Below are positions 52,905 through 61,353 of a DNA stretch of 64,000 nucleotides, piece by piece. The notes under the pieces were generated by a model. The model did no database searches. It was given only the letters and a program-made list of their open reading frames with translations, and was not told the DNA's origin. The stretch is taken from NCBI GenBank assembly GCA_002315315.1, contig DCGT01000022.1:441-64440 (forward strand). Reading direction: 5' to 3'. Position 1 is the first letter of the stretch. Each line of letters begins with the position of its first letter. This stretch comes from Faecalibacterium sp. UBA1771 (lineage in GTDB: Bacteria; Bacillota; Clostridia; Oscillospirales; Ruminococcaceae). The position numbers and the translations under genes are program-made.

Positions 52905-54377
52905 TTACAGAATCAGACAAAGCAGACCGTTACAGCCGTCGTTGATAATTCTCTCAAGCGTCTGCTGCAGCTTCGTTCGTGCTTCCGGAGGCATAAGGTA
53001 TAGCTTATTCTGCAAGCCCTCATTTACCAAATCGTTGAGCGACTTACCGAAAATATCAGATTGCCACAGCTTAACGGGGTCATCTTCAAATTCCTTCATC
53101 AGATAATCCATTAGCTCACGGGACTGACGCTCTGAGCCGACTATGGGATTCACGGTAGTAGTGATATCGGCGCGCATAAGATGTATTGACGGTGCCGATG
53201 CTCTGAGCTTTACTCCGAATCTTCCGCCCTGCCGTATAATTTCAGGTTCCTCAAGAGTAAGCTCATCGCCGGTCGGCATTACTATTCCGTATCCTGTCGC
53301 ATCGACCTCGTCAAGTGCCTTTTTTATACGGCGATACTCGTTGCGAATTTTGACCAGCTCGGCTACGCACGGCAATAGCGACGATTCATCGACAAAATCA
53401 AGTCCCGTCACCTCTCCTATCACCTTGAAGAACAGCTCGGGCAACAGCGCAACCGATACCGATGCCGTTCCGCTGCCGAGATCGGCATTTTTTCTTTCCG
53501 CCGACTGTACAAATTCGTTTGCGGAAATACGGTCAAGTTCTCCTGACGTATCACTCACCCTCTTAACCGAAGCGGCATATTCCGCAAGTGAAGCATATAC
53601 GGATTCCTTCAGACCGTGACCGTCAGGAAGCGTATTAATCCATTTCGGAAGCTCGATATATATTTTTGAAATCGGAAACTCCTCGGTAACTGCGGTGAGA
53701 ATGTCTGCTATTTGGCTTTCATCCATCGTGAGACAGTTTACCGGCAGAACGGGTACCTCATATCGCAGCGACAGCTCCTTTGCCAGTGCCTTGCTGTCCT
53801 TGCTGTCGGAGTTTACACAGTTAAGCAGTACCGCGAACGGCTTACCGAGCGCCTTCAGCTCGTCTATTACCCTCTTTTCCGCTTGCTCGTACTGTCGACG
53901 CGGTATGTTGCTTATTGAGCCGTCGGTCGTTACAACGATACCCACGGTAGAGTGCTCCTCAATAACCTTTTTAGTACCCGTTTCGGCGGCAACATCAAAA
54001 GCAACCGGTTCCTCATACCACGGCGATACAACCATTCTCGGCTGTTCGTCCTCGATATGACCGAGTGCACCGTCCACTATATATCCCACGCAGTCGATAA
54101 GCCGCACCCTCATTCCGACTCCGTCCTCGGTCACTATGTTCACAGCCTGCTCCGGAATAAATTTAGGCTCGTTTGTCATTATCGTTTTGCCCGATGCCGA
54201 TTGCGGAAGCTCATCGGTGGCACGCTCACGACGAAGTTCCTCCTTGATGTTGGGCAGAACAAGTGACTGCATAAATCGCTTGATAAACGTTGATTTACCA
54301 GTTCTGACCGGACCGACAACTCCGATATAAATTTCACCCGATGTGCGTGCGGCAATGTCCTTGTAAATGTTACTCAT
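52905..54377 (-). CDS. spoIVA: Stage IV sporulation protein A (spore coat ATPase)
   Basis: ATPase that polymerises on the forespore surface to form the base of the spore coat. 490 residues with Walker A GVVGPVRTGKST (about 19-30), RLIDCVGYIVDGALG, the threonine-containing VGIVVTTDGSISNIPR and the C-terminal RTKLQQTLERIINDGCNGLL. Starts MSNIYKDIAARTSGEIYIGV as in other Firmicutes. It lies 11 bp after sipL, in one operon, and near spoVM, whose product recruits SpoIVA to the membrane in Bacillus. Confidence 0.96.
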   Translation of the reverse strand: MSNIYKDIAARTSGEIYIGVVGPVRTGKSTFIKRFMQSLVLPNIKEELRRERATDELPQSASGKTIMTNEPKFIPEQAVNIVTEDGVGMRVRLIDCVGYIVDGALGHIEDEQPRMVVSPWYEEPVAFDVAAETGTKKVIEEHSTVGIVVTTDGSISNIPRRQYEQAEKRVIDELKALGKPFAVLLNCVNSDSKDSKALAKELSLRYEVPVLPVNCLTMDESQIADILTAVTEEFPISKIYIELPKWINTLPDGHGLKESVYASLAEYAASVKRVSDTSGELDRISANEFVQSAERKNADLGSGTASVSVALLPELFFKVIGEVTGLDFVDESSLLPCVAELVKIRNEYRRIKKALDEVDATGYGIVMPTGDELTLEEPEIIRQGGRFGVKLRASAPSIHLMRADITTTVNPIVGSERQSRELMDYLMKEFEDDPVKLWQSDIFGKSLNDLVNEGLQNKLYLMPPEARTKLQQTLERIINDGCNGLLCLIL

Positions 54378-54388
54378 AGTTCACCTCT

Positions 54389-55822
54389 TTATATCAACGG
54401 AATAATCAGCGGAGCGCCGTCGACCGCGGTAATACCACGCTCCGACAGCATACGATATGAAGCGCGACAGCTTTTGGCAATCTCAAATAAATCCTCTCCC
54501 TCATCGGGGTAGTAAATCACTATCGAATGACCCTCGTTCGGCAGTGCTCTGCTCTCATCCGTTTTGATATCGGTAACCGCAACTGCGGTAGCAGCTCTTA
54601 TTAAGGTGCCCGACGCTCTGCCGGTTATGTTCACTACACTGCCGATATTCTCGACCGTATCGACAAATACATTTGCTCTGACAATATCATTTTGTCCCGC
54701 CGAAAGGTCTATCGGTACGTTTATATCGACTTCATTACAAGAAATATCATCATCGCAGGCGGTAACGGTGCAAAGCAACGCGCTGACCGAAGAATTATCC
54801 GACCAATTCGCGACAATCGACCCTGCAAAGCAGTCGATAATATTTCCGCTCTCCGATTGAATGGTATACGCAAACGGAACATTGAAGTTTTCGACAGACG
54901 AAATTACCGACATCTCACGCTTTTCGATTTCGGTTTCATACGCCGTTCCGTATGCATCGGACATTACGGTATACTGACTCTTACCGTAAAAATCCACCGT
55001 TAACATACATGATGCTTCAACCTCTATCGAGCCGTCATCATCGGGAGTTACGGTACAGGAAACAAGAGATGCATCAGCCGAGGCAACATCAAAATCATCA
55101 TCCGAATCAATCATGCGTCTGAACGGAAGTGTGAAGCCTCTGCGTGTCACAGCGTCATCGGAATCACCCGCCAAGACAGTCGATACAAAAATATTTCCCT
55201 GCACCACAACACCGTCCTGCGAAATCTCGACCGAGTCGACCGCAGGTGCGGCATTGATTCTTAAAATCTCTGCGTTTTTCCCGAAAGGGAAAGCGTCGTT
55301 TATAGTAAATCTTGTCTGCTTATGCACCGACGATCCGAGCATATCCGATGTAACAGTGCGATATTCTATTCCCGTTTCCGCTTGCTCTGCCGAAAACGTT
55401 TCGGCTTCACCGAAAGACGTGACGGAAATATTAAAAGTTATTTCGCCCGAAGCTTCTATTCGTCGCTTACCGACAACCCTGCAGTTGAGATAATCAGTCA
55501 CAGAGTCACAACTGATAATGTATCGTTCTCCGACCGGTTCCTTCAGCTCAAGTTGTTTGGAAAAGGGTATTCTGCCCGAAATACCGCAGTATTCGCCGTT
55601 GCCCGACAGATACAGTACCGTTATCTTTAACAGCCCCTCAACCGTCGCCTTGTTCTTCATAGCAAGCGTTTGCACTATTATCGGTTCGCCGTATGCTTTA
55701 ACTATCTTGAAAAGCTCCGGTTTATAGTCGGGAACAGGTACATCGCCCTCTACCGTATGCCGAACCGATGAATCAAATACCCTGTTCAGCACCGGTATTC
55801 CCGTTTTTTTATTTGTATCCAT
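54389..55822 (-). CDS. sipL: SipL-like spore coat protein, DUF3794 and LysM
   Basis: Clostridial coat morphogenesis protein; in C. difficile SipL binds SpoIVA through its LysM domain. 477 residues with repeated DUF3794-type modules (EGDVPVPDYKPELFKIVKAY at the start; later SCDSVTDYLNCRVVGKRRIE) and a C-terminal LysM-like segment (YYPDEGEDLFEIAKSCRASY to the end). The ATG at 55822 lies behind GAGGAGG; an ATG seven codons upstream overlaps that site and is less likely. Direct linkage to spoIVA supports the name. Confidence 0.88.
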   Translation of the reverse strand: MDTNKKTGIPVLNRVFDSSVRHTVEGDVPVPDYKPELFKIVKAYGEPIIVQTLAMKNKATVEGLLKITVLYLSGNGEYCGISGRIPFSKQLELKEPVGERYIISCDSVTDYLNCRVVGKRRIEASGEITFNISVTSFGEAETFSAEQAETGIEYRTVTSDMLGSSVHKQTRFTINDAFPFGKNAEILRINAAPAVDSVEISQDGVVVQGNIFVSTVLAGDSDDAVTRRGFTLPFRRMIDSDDDFDVASADASLVSCTVTPDDDGSIEVEASCMLTVDFYGKSQYTVMSDAYGTAYETEIEKREMSVISSVENFNVPFAYTIQSESGNIIDCFAGSIVANWSDNSSVSALLCTVTACDDDISCNEVDINVPIDLSAGQNDIVRANVFVDTVENIGSVVNITGRASGTLIRAATAVAVTDIKTDESRALPNEGHSIVIYYPDEGEDLFEIAKSCRASYRMLSERGITAVDGAPLIIPLI

Positions 55823-55898
55823 AACAATCCTCCTCACTGACATATAATGTCATTGCTTTTCTGTTTGGTTTCGTTGCCTGCGCAATGCTTTATACGAA

Positions 55899-55927
55899 AC
55901 TATATTCAATTTCAAATATTGATATTC
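55899..55927 (-). promoter_or_regulatory. Possible sigma-E promoter of sipL-spoIVA
   Basis: Minus-strand GAATATC (55921-55927) and AATATAGT (55899-55906) with 14-bp spacing resemble the mother-cell sigma-E consensus, with one mismatch in each core. spoIVA is sigma-E dependent in Bacillus, so the assignment is plausible but weak. Confidence 0.3.
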
Positions 55928-55942
55928 CGATTGAAAAAAATA

Positions 55943-55985
55943 AGCGGATACCCTTACGGTATTTGTACCGCAGGGGTATCCCGCT
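55943..55985 (-). terminator. Terminator of spoVM
   Basis: Long imperfect stem (outer AGCGG/CCGCT, ATACCC/GGGTAT, inner GCGGTA/TACCGT) followed on the minus strand by a run of seven T. It separates spoVM from sipL. Confidence 0.8.
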
Positions 55986-56022
55986 TTTTATACTGCTTTT
56001 CCGCGCGAATCTTACACCAGAA

Positions 56023-56109
56023 TTACCGATTTTCGGTTTTTCTTATGCCGAAAACAAGCCGAAGCAGACCGCTGATTATCTTCGGACTTTTGACCACCAC
56101 TATCTGCAT
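56023..56109 (-). CDS. spoVM: SpoVM, small amphipathic spore morphogenesis peptide
   Basis: A 28-codon gene (MQIVVVKSPKIISGLLR..., ending TENR). It matches Bacillus SpoVM (26 residues) in size and in the pattern K-x-P-K-x-x-x-G-x-x-R, then G and RK. In Bacillus this peptide recognises the curved forespore membrane and anchors SpoIVA. A strong AAGGAGG lies 5-6 bp before the ATG and overlaps the stop region of the 46-residue gene upstream. The location beside sipL and spoIVA supports the call. A gene this short is easily missed in annotation. Confidence 0.85.
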   Translation of the reverse strand: MQIVVVKSPKIISGLLRLVFGIRKTENR

Positions 56110-56121
56110 TGTCAAGCCTCC

Positions 56122-56262
56122 TTACCTGTTAAGACAAATCGCCAGCACGAAAAGTGAAACAGCTGTCAGCAGGAGCACCTTTACCGGTAAAATGAAACAG
56201 ATTATTATCCCGCTTCCGAATGCGCCCGCCACCGCCGACAGCATATTACGGTTATTTTTCAT
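56122..56262 (-). CDS. Small hydrophobic protein upstream of spoVM
   Basis: 46 residues (MKNNRNMLSAVAGAFGSGII..., ending LNR). A strong GGGAGGGGAG precedes the ATG, and the stop is 12 bp before the spoVM start, so both share an mRNA. The product has a short charged start and two hydrophobic segments around a Pro (FILPVKVLLL), consistent with a membrane hairpin or a single helix. No family recognised; possibly another sporulation membrane peptide. Confidence 0.65.
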   Translation of the reverse strand: MKNNRNMLSAVAGAFGSGIIICFILPVKVLLLTAVSLFVLAICLNR

Positions 56263-56296
56263 TTTCTCCCCTCCCGCCGTCAGCCTTATATCACAG

Positions 56297-56325
56297 TATA
56301 TACACTGCTCCGAAATTGGTTACAA
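56297..56325 (-). promoter_or_regulatory. Candidate promoter of the 46-residue gene and spoVM
   Basis: Minus-strand TTGTAA (56320-56325) and TATATA (56297-56302) with 17-bp spacing. A mother-cell sigma-E promoter would be expected from Bacillus, and no clear one was found. Confidence 0.4.
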
Positions 56326-56343
56326 ACGGTCTGAATGCAAAAA

Positions 56344-56374
56344 GTCACGGTCGACAATATCTATCGACCGTGAC
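56344..56374 (-). terminator. Terminator of ppk2
   Basis: Perfect 11-bp stem GTCACGGTCGA / TCGACCGTGAC with a 9-nt loop, followed on the minus strand by TTTTTGC. Confidence 0.85.
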
Positions 56375-56392
56375 ATTGTTATTATTGCAGTA

Positions 56393-58018
56393 TTATTCTT
56401 CGGAAATAACCGCATCGGCAGTAACGGGTTCAAGCTCCTGCTCTGCTTCTTCAAGCTCCTGCACTTCTGCGATTTCTTCCTCGGCATCGACATAGCTCGG
56501 CTCTGCGATGACCGCTTCTTCTTCGGTCAATTCCTCAAGTGGGCAGAAAGCCTTTCCGAGCTCGGTGTATCTAATGCTGAGATCTGACAGCTCCTTTTCG
56601 GCGTCATCTCTGTGAGCGGAAACAGCGGTACGGTGAGCATCAAATGCAACGCGAATTTTCTGCTCATAATCATTCAGAGCATCCTCTGGGTCGGCATTAT
56701 CGGAGCCGACGGAAATCTCATATTCCATCATAAGCTGCTTTAAAGTGTCCTCATAATGAGAATACGCGATGTTTATTTCATCGGAAAACGCGTCAATAAC
56801 GCCCTTTGACTGCTTTTTATAGCGTTCAAACAGCTTACGTGCTTCCTTTCCGTACCCATCCAGTGATTCCTTGAGAATAACCTTTTCGGTGCCGTAGAGA
56901 TTTTTTAATACCTTAATATCGTCTGCCTCTGCCTTTGCTTCGATCTCTTCGTAATCAAGATATATTCTGCCGAGCTGACGCTGTGTTTCTTCACTTACGC
57001 CAAAGCGTTCGCTGAAGTTCTCAAACACACTCTTTTTCAATATCTTACGGAACTTTTTCTCAGATAATGCCATACGGTCGCTCTTAAGCGCAATACCTAC
57101 GGCGGTAGCTGAGGGTTTGACCTTCAAGTCCGGCTCGTCCTTTTCCGGCTCGGCAAGCTCTATGCCCTCATTCATAAGCATTTCGCGGTAGCTCACCAAA
57201 CGCTGCTTTTCCTCATCGCTGAGGACAGGCCACTGCGGGTCCATAGCACGAAGCTCGTCAAGAACTATACGGGAGATAATAAGTCTTGCATACCACTTGT
57301 GGTCGGCAGGTACAACGTACCACGGGGTACTTTTGCGAGCCGTGCGGTTAATGCAGATCTCGTATGCCTCCATATAATCGTCCCAATATGCACGCTCGTC
57401 AATATCGCTCGATGAGAACTTCCAATTCTTTTTCTGCGTATCAATGCGGGAAATAAAGCGGTTTGCCTGTTCATTTTTACTTACATTGAGGAAAATTTTG
57501 ATAACGCGGATACTGTTATCATACAGATACTTTTCGAAATTGCGAATTTCCTCATACCGTTTGTCGATCATGGTGTCGAGGTCGATTCTGTCGGCATATC
57601 TGTTCTTTTCGTAATACTTGTGCACCCTCTGTACCAAAACATCCTCATAATAGCTGCGGTTAAGAATGCTGATACTGCCCTTTTCGGGAATGGAACTCCA
57701 GAATCTCCACAGATAATCGTGGCGGTTTTCTTCCGCACTCGGAACCTTGAAGCTGTGCTCCGAAACACCCTGAGGACTAAGACAGCTGAGTACGGCACGA
57801 ACAGCACCATCTTTGCCGGCAGCATCCATTGCCTGAAATACGAAAATAATTCCTTCCTTTTGATCGGCGAAAAGACGCTGTTGATATTCATTTATCTTTT
57901 CGAGATTTTCGGTGAATTCACGTATAGCTTCATGACGCTCGTTCAGATTTCCCGTATCTGCACAATCAAAGGTCTTGATATTGAATTTCTTAGAACCGTC
58001 ATATTTATAGCTCTGCAT
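56393..58018 (-). CDS. PPK2-family polyphosphate:nucleotide phosphotransferase with long C-terminal extension
   Basis: Transfers phosphate between polyphosphate and nucleotides. 541 residues from the ATG behind GGGAGG. The catalytic core (about 20-275) has Walker A FVFQAMDAAGKDGAVR (about 59-74), the ILNRSYYEDVLVQRVHK segment and the lid/ADHKWYARL region. Residues about 285-541 are an added charged, largely helical region, probably coiled coil, ending in a Glu-rich tail. PPK2 enzymes are usually near 300 residues. Whether it works on ADP or AMP cannot be told. Confidence 0.9.
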   Translation of the reverse strand: MQSYKYDGSKKFNIKTFDCADTGNLNERHEAIREFTENLEKINEYQQRLFADQKEGIIFVFQAMDAAGKDGAVRAVLSCLSPQGVSEHSFKVPSAEENRHDYLWRFWSSIPEKGSISILNRSYYEDVLVQRVHKYYEKNRYADRIDLDTMIDKRYEEIRNFEKYLYDNSIRVIKIFLNVSKNEQANRFISRIDTQKKNWKFSSSDIDERAYWDDYMEAYEICINRTARKSTPWYVVPADHKWYARLIISRIVLDELRAMDPQWPVLSDEEKQRLVSYREMLMNEGIELAEPEKDEPDLKVKPSATAVGIALKSDRMALSEKKFRKILKKSVFENFSERFGVSEETQRQLGRIYLDYEEIEAKAEADDIKVLKNLYGTEKVILKESLDGYGKEARKLFERYKKQSKGVIDAFSDEINIAYSHYEDTLKQLMMEYEISVGSDNADPEDALNDYEQKIRVAFDAHRTAVSAHRDDAEKELSDLSIRYTELGKAFCPLEELTEEEAVIAEPSYVDAEEEIAEVQELEEAEQELEPVTADAVISEE

Positions 58019-58073
58019 ATAATAACCTCCCGTGTGACACAAGTTTTTTTACAGAAAACCGTTATTATTAATC

Positions 58074-58102
58074 ATATTATCACAGTGCTTTGCATAAGTA
58101 AA
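58074..58102 (-). promoter_or_regulatory. Candidate promoter of ppk2
   Basis: Minus-strand TTTACT (58097-58102) and TAATAT (58074-58079), 17-bp spacing, 55 bp before the start. Confidence 0.4.
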
Positions 58103-58117
58103 TAAATTTCTGTGACA

Positions 58118-58124
58118 TTCGACA
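58118..58124 (-). promoter_or_regulatory. Spo0A-box-like sequence upstream of ppk2
   Basis: Minus-strand TGTCGAA, the 0A-box core, 15 bp upstream of the candidate -35. A seven-base word is expected several times by chance in 64 kb. Confidence 0.2.
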
Positions 58125-58202
58125 ACATAATTTGCATTTATGTCTGTTTTATTAATACGAATTGAGAATTACAATTTCACGCGGAAAAAGTTTGTAACAA
58201 AA

Positions 58203-58225
58203 AATACCGCAATAACTGCGGTATT
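58203..58225 (-). terminator. Terminator of rsgA and the upstream operon
   Basis: Stem AATACCGCA / TGCGGTATT, short loop, followed on the minus strand by TTTTG. It lies 9 bp after the rsgA stop codon. Confidence 0.85.
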
Positions 58226-58233
58226 TCGGATTG

Positions 58234-59115
58234 TTATTTTCGGATTTCCCACTCGTTAAGCTCCTTTGCCGCTTCATACAGTGCAACATAGTCCTCGTGT
58301 CGCGAAGCAGCTATCCTTCCGCTTTTGACAGCTTCGATAACAGCACACCCGCGCTCTACGGTATGCGAGCAGTCACGAAACTCACAGCAGTCAATATACG
58401 GTGCAAAATCAGTAAAAAGCGATGCAAGCTCGTCCTTCATAATAGGTTCGGAGCGTTCAAGGTCAAGCGACGAAAACCCCGGAGTGTCGGCAACATAACC
58501 GCCGAAAATCTCATAGATTTCGACACTTCGCGTCGTATGCTTGCCGCGCCCGAGCTTTTTGCTTGTCTGCTGAGTTTCAAGGCCCTCTATCCCAAGCGAT
58601 GTGAGTAACGTAGACTTGCCAACACCGCTGTTGCCCGAAAAGACGGAGAGGCTTCCGTTTATTTCGTCTTTTATCTTGTCAAGCGAATTCGGCTCACCGT
58701 GCAGGTCAATTACATCAAAACCGCTCTTTCGGTAATCGGCAATCAACTCATTGCAGTGCTTGATATCCGTTTTTGTTATCACGATAACCGGCTTTGCCGA
58801 CTTTTTCTCGGCTACAGCCAACAGTTTGTCGATAACGAGCAAATTCGGGTCGGGGTCGACTGAGGAGACAACGAGAAACAGCTTGTCAACATTCGCCGCA
58901 GGCGGGCGTACAAAATAATTGCTTCGCTCGTAGATATGCGAAACAACATAGTCTCCGTTGGATTCCTCTATTTCAACCCTATCGCCGGCAAGAGGAGTTA
59001 TCCCCATCTTTCGGAATATACCCTTTGCCCTTGTCTCGACAATGCCGTCGGCGGTTCTTACATAGTAAAAACCGCCGATGCCTTTTAGAATAATTTTTTC
59101 GTCTTTATTGAACAT
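58234..59115 (-). CDS. rsgA: Ribosome small subunit-dependent GTPase RsgA
   Basis: Circularly permuted GTPase that checks late 30S assembly. 293 residues: N-terminal OB fold; G4-type motif VIVITKTDIKH appears before G1 FSGNSGVGKSTL; G3 is DTPGFSS; then the C-terminal zinc motif CCEFRDCSHTVERGC. It is the last gene of the prpC-prkC-rsgA cluster, 6 bp after prkC. The ribosome-binding sequence is weak, so translation may depend on the upstream gene. Confidence 0.95.
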   Translation of the reverse strand: MFNKDEKIILKGIGGFYYVRTADGIVETRAKGIFRKMGITPLAGDRVEIEESNGDYVVSHIYERSNYFVRPPAANVDKLFLVVSSVDPDPNLLVIDKLLAVAEKKSAKPVIVITKTDIKHCNELIADYRKSGFDVIDLHGEPNSLDKIKDEINGSLSVFSGNSGVGKSTLLTSLGIEGLETQQTSKKLGRGKHTTRSVEIYEIFGGYVADTPGFSSLDLERSEPIMKDELASLFTDFAPYIDCCEFRDCSHTVERGCAVIEAVKSGRIAASRHEDYVALYEAAKELNEWEIRK

Positions 59116-59121
59116 ATCACA

Positions 59122-61335
59122 TTATGGCAACGGTTTACGTTCGCCGGCAAACTTGTCTATCGCAACTTGCAGAGCACTCGAAGCGGCATCTATATCAGAT
59201 TGTGACGCGGAAGGATTAGCTGAAACACCGTTCGCCGCATCCCTTGTGTTTTTCAATGCGTCTATTTCTGCCTGTTTTGCAACATATTGTCCCGAAACCA
59301 GTCCCGCTGTTCCCTCAGCATATGTGTTGTTCAGATAGTCGTTAGCTGTCGCAATCCTTGAATTGAGTCCCGACTTATCGGCAGGAGCCACATAATCATC
59401 AACATAATTGCTTACGAGCAGTGTCTGTGTCTGTTCGGCATAGTTTATCTGGAACGAATACATCAGAACATTTGCACAGTAAATATTGAGAACACCGGGT
59501 GTCGTACCCTCGGTGGTTATCGACCAGTCAACGGGACCGCTCGATACCGTTACGGGACTGCCTACCTGTCCACCTTCAAGTGTAGCGCTCACATTGTAAG
59601 TGGTGCTGCCGTTTACACTTCTCGGAAGCTTGACGGTAACGGTATAGGTTTTCTTCGGCTTGCCGGTGCTGAGCACGATATCAATGCGTTCGCCCTGATT
59701 AACCAATGCGCCCTCAACCTTGCTTTGACCTATAATAATTCCCTTGTCATAGGTTTCGCTCTCACCCTCGGTTATATCACCGAGTACAAGACCGTTTACG
59801 GCAAGCGTTGTCTTAGCCTCGCTGTATGTCAAGCCAACAAGCTTGGGAACATAGGTTGTCGTGGTGGATGTGAGAGAGTTTATATAAACGATTACAACTG
59901 TACCGGTCTTGACCTCTTCACCCTGTGCAGGCTCGGTCTTGACGACCTTATTATCGCCCTGCGTCTCATCGCTCGTTGTTTCGAGCATTACGACAAGTCC
60001 CATATCCTGAAGCATTGTTACCGCTTCACCGTTGGACAGACCAACAACCGGAGGAATCTGAATTATTTCGGTGCCCTTGCTGACATAAAGCGTAACTTCT
60101 CCGTCCTCTTTTATCTGCTTGCCGTCTACGGGACTCTGGCTGTAAATCACGCCCACATCGTAATTGATGTTGTAATCCTCGATAACGGTGAACTTAAAAT
60201 CGGAACCACTGTTGACAACATCATTTACATTTTCTCCGACGAAATTCGGCAAATCTACATCGACCTTCTGAGCAAACAGAGAATTGCCGCCGAGGTTGAA
60301 AACCATATAAATGAGCACACCTGCGCCAATTACGCAGGCAAGCGTAATGCCCATCATAAGCCATATTGAGAAGCCGCCGCCTTTTTTTCCGCCGTTTGAA
60401 CGGCGCACCGAGCCGGAATTGCCCGAAGTACCCTTAACCTGCTCAATCGTGTCGATATACTTGGTCGGGGCATTATCGGAAAAATATTTATACTCAAATT
60501 TTATACTCGGATTTTTCTTGAATTCCTCGATATCATCGAGCATACGCTGTGCCGACTGATAGCGGTCGGAGGGGTTCTTAGCCATTGCCTTAAAGGTAAT
60601 TTCTTCAAGTCCCTCGGGAATATTGGGGTCAATCTCACGCAGGCCTGTCGGCTGGTCGGAAATCTGCTTGATAGCGACCGACACGGGACTGTCCGATTCA
60701 AACGGAAGTCTGCCGGTCAGCATTTCATACAGCATTACGCCGGTCGAGTAGATATCCGCTTTGGCGTCGGTTACGTCTCCCTTTGCCTGTTCAGGGCTGA
60801 TATAGTGTACCGAGCCGATAGCCTTATCGGTTATCGTTCTCGTTTCACTGCGGGAGAATCTCGCAATGCCGAAATCCATTACCTTTATCGAGCCGTCGGG
60901 AAGCAGCATAATGTTCTGCGGCTTAATATCGCGGTGAACAATTCCTCTGCTGTGAGCGTGCTGTAAAGCCTTGAGAACCTGAGTGGTGAAATGGACTGCG
61001 TCCTTCCACGTCAGCTTCTTCTGACGCTCAATGTATTCCTTGAGCGTAATACCGTCAATATATTCCATAACAATACATTGAATATTATCGGAAAAATTGA
61101 CGTCGTAAACCTTTACGATATTTGGGTGCGAAAGCATACTGATAGCCTTCGATTCGTTCTTAAAGCGCCGCACGAATTCTTCGTTTGTCAAAAACTCCTC
61201 ACGGAGAATCTTGACAGCGACAATGGAATCCTCCAGCCTGTCGTATGCCTTGTAAACATTGGCCATTCCGCCGACACCGATAAGCTCGAGAATCTCATAC
61301 CTTCCGTCGAGTCGTTTGCCGAGAAAATTATCCAT
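59122..61335 (-). CDS. prkC: PASTA-domain Ser/Thr protein kinase with FIVAR-like tail
   Basis: Membrane kinase that senses peptidoglycan fragments. 737 residues: kinase domain (about 13-275) with lysine 42 in VAVKIL, HRDIKPQN (134-141), DFG (154-156) and SPEQA; membrane helix about 322-346; three PASTA domains (about 356-421, 424-490, 493-559); then a beta-rich region (about 562-645) and a helical C-terminal module (about 655-730) that fits the FIVAR pattern (SASQSDIDAASSALQVAIDK). The last two regions are not part of the usual PrkC. Stop 6 bp before rsgA. Confidence 0.95.
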   Translation of the reverse strand: MDNFLGKRLDGRYEILELIGVGGMANVYKAYDRLEDSIVAVKILREEFLTNEEFVRRFKNESKAISMLSHPNIVKVYDVNFSDNIQCIVMEYIDGITLKEYIERQKKLTWKDAVHFTTQVLKALQHAHSRGIVHRDIKPQNIMLLPDGSIKVMDFGIARFSRSETRTITDKAIGSVHYISPEQAKGDVTDAKADIYSTGVMLYEMLTGRLPFESDSPVSVAIKQISDQPTGLREIDPNIPEGLEEITFKAMAKNPSDRYQSAQRMLDDIEEFKKNPSIKFEYKYFSDNAPTKYIDTIEQVKGTSGNSGSVRRSNGGKKGGGFSIWLMMGITLACVIGAGVLIYMVFNLGGNSLFAQKVDVDLPNFVGENVNDVVNSGSDFKFTVIEDYNINYDVGVIYSQSPVDGKQIKEDGEVTLYVSKGTEIIQIPPVVGLSNGEAVTMLQDMGLVVMLETTSDETQGDNKVVKTEPAQGEEVKTGTVVIVYINSLTSTTTTYVPKLVGLTYSEAKTTLAVNGLVLGDITEGESETYDKGIIIGQSKVEGALVNQGERIDIVLSTGKPKKTYTVTVKLPRSVNGSTTYNVSATLEGGQVGSPVTVSSGPVDWSITTEGTTPGVLNIYCANVLMYSFQINYAEQTQTLLVSNYVDDYVAPADKSGLNSRIATANDYLNNTYAEGTAGLVSGQYVAKQAEIDALKNTRDAANGVSANPSASQSDIDAASSALQVAIDKFAGERKPLP

Positions 61336-61353
61336 CTTTTCCTCCTAAAGAGT

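Noticed and set aside
55847..56587. Plus-strand open frame of 246 codons across spoVM and the end of ppk2
   Set aside because: It runs through two terminators and is antisense to better-supported genes with strong ribosome-binding sequences.
58118..58124. Spo0A regulation of ppk2 as a finding
   Set aside because: The match is only seven bases, expected several times by chance, so it is kept only as a low-confidence site.
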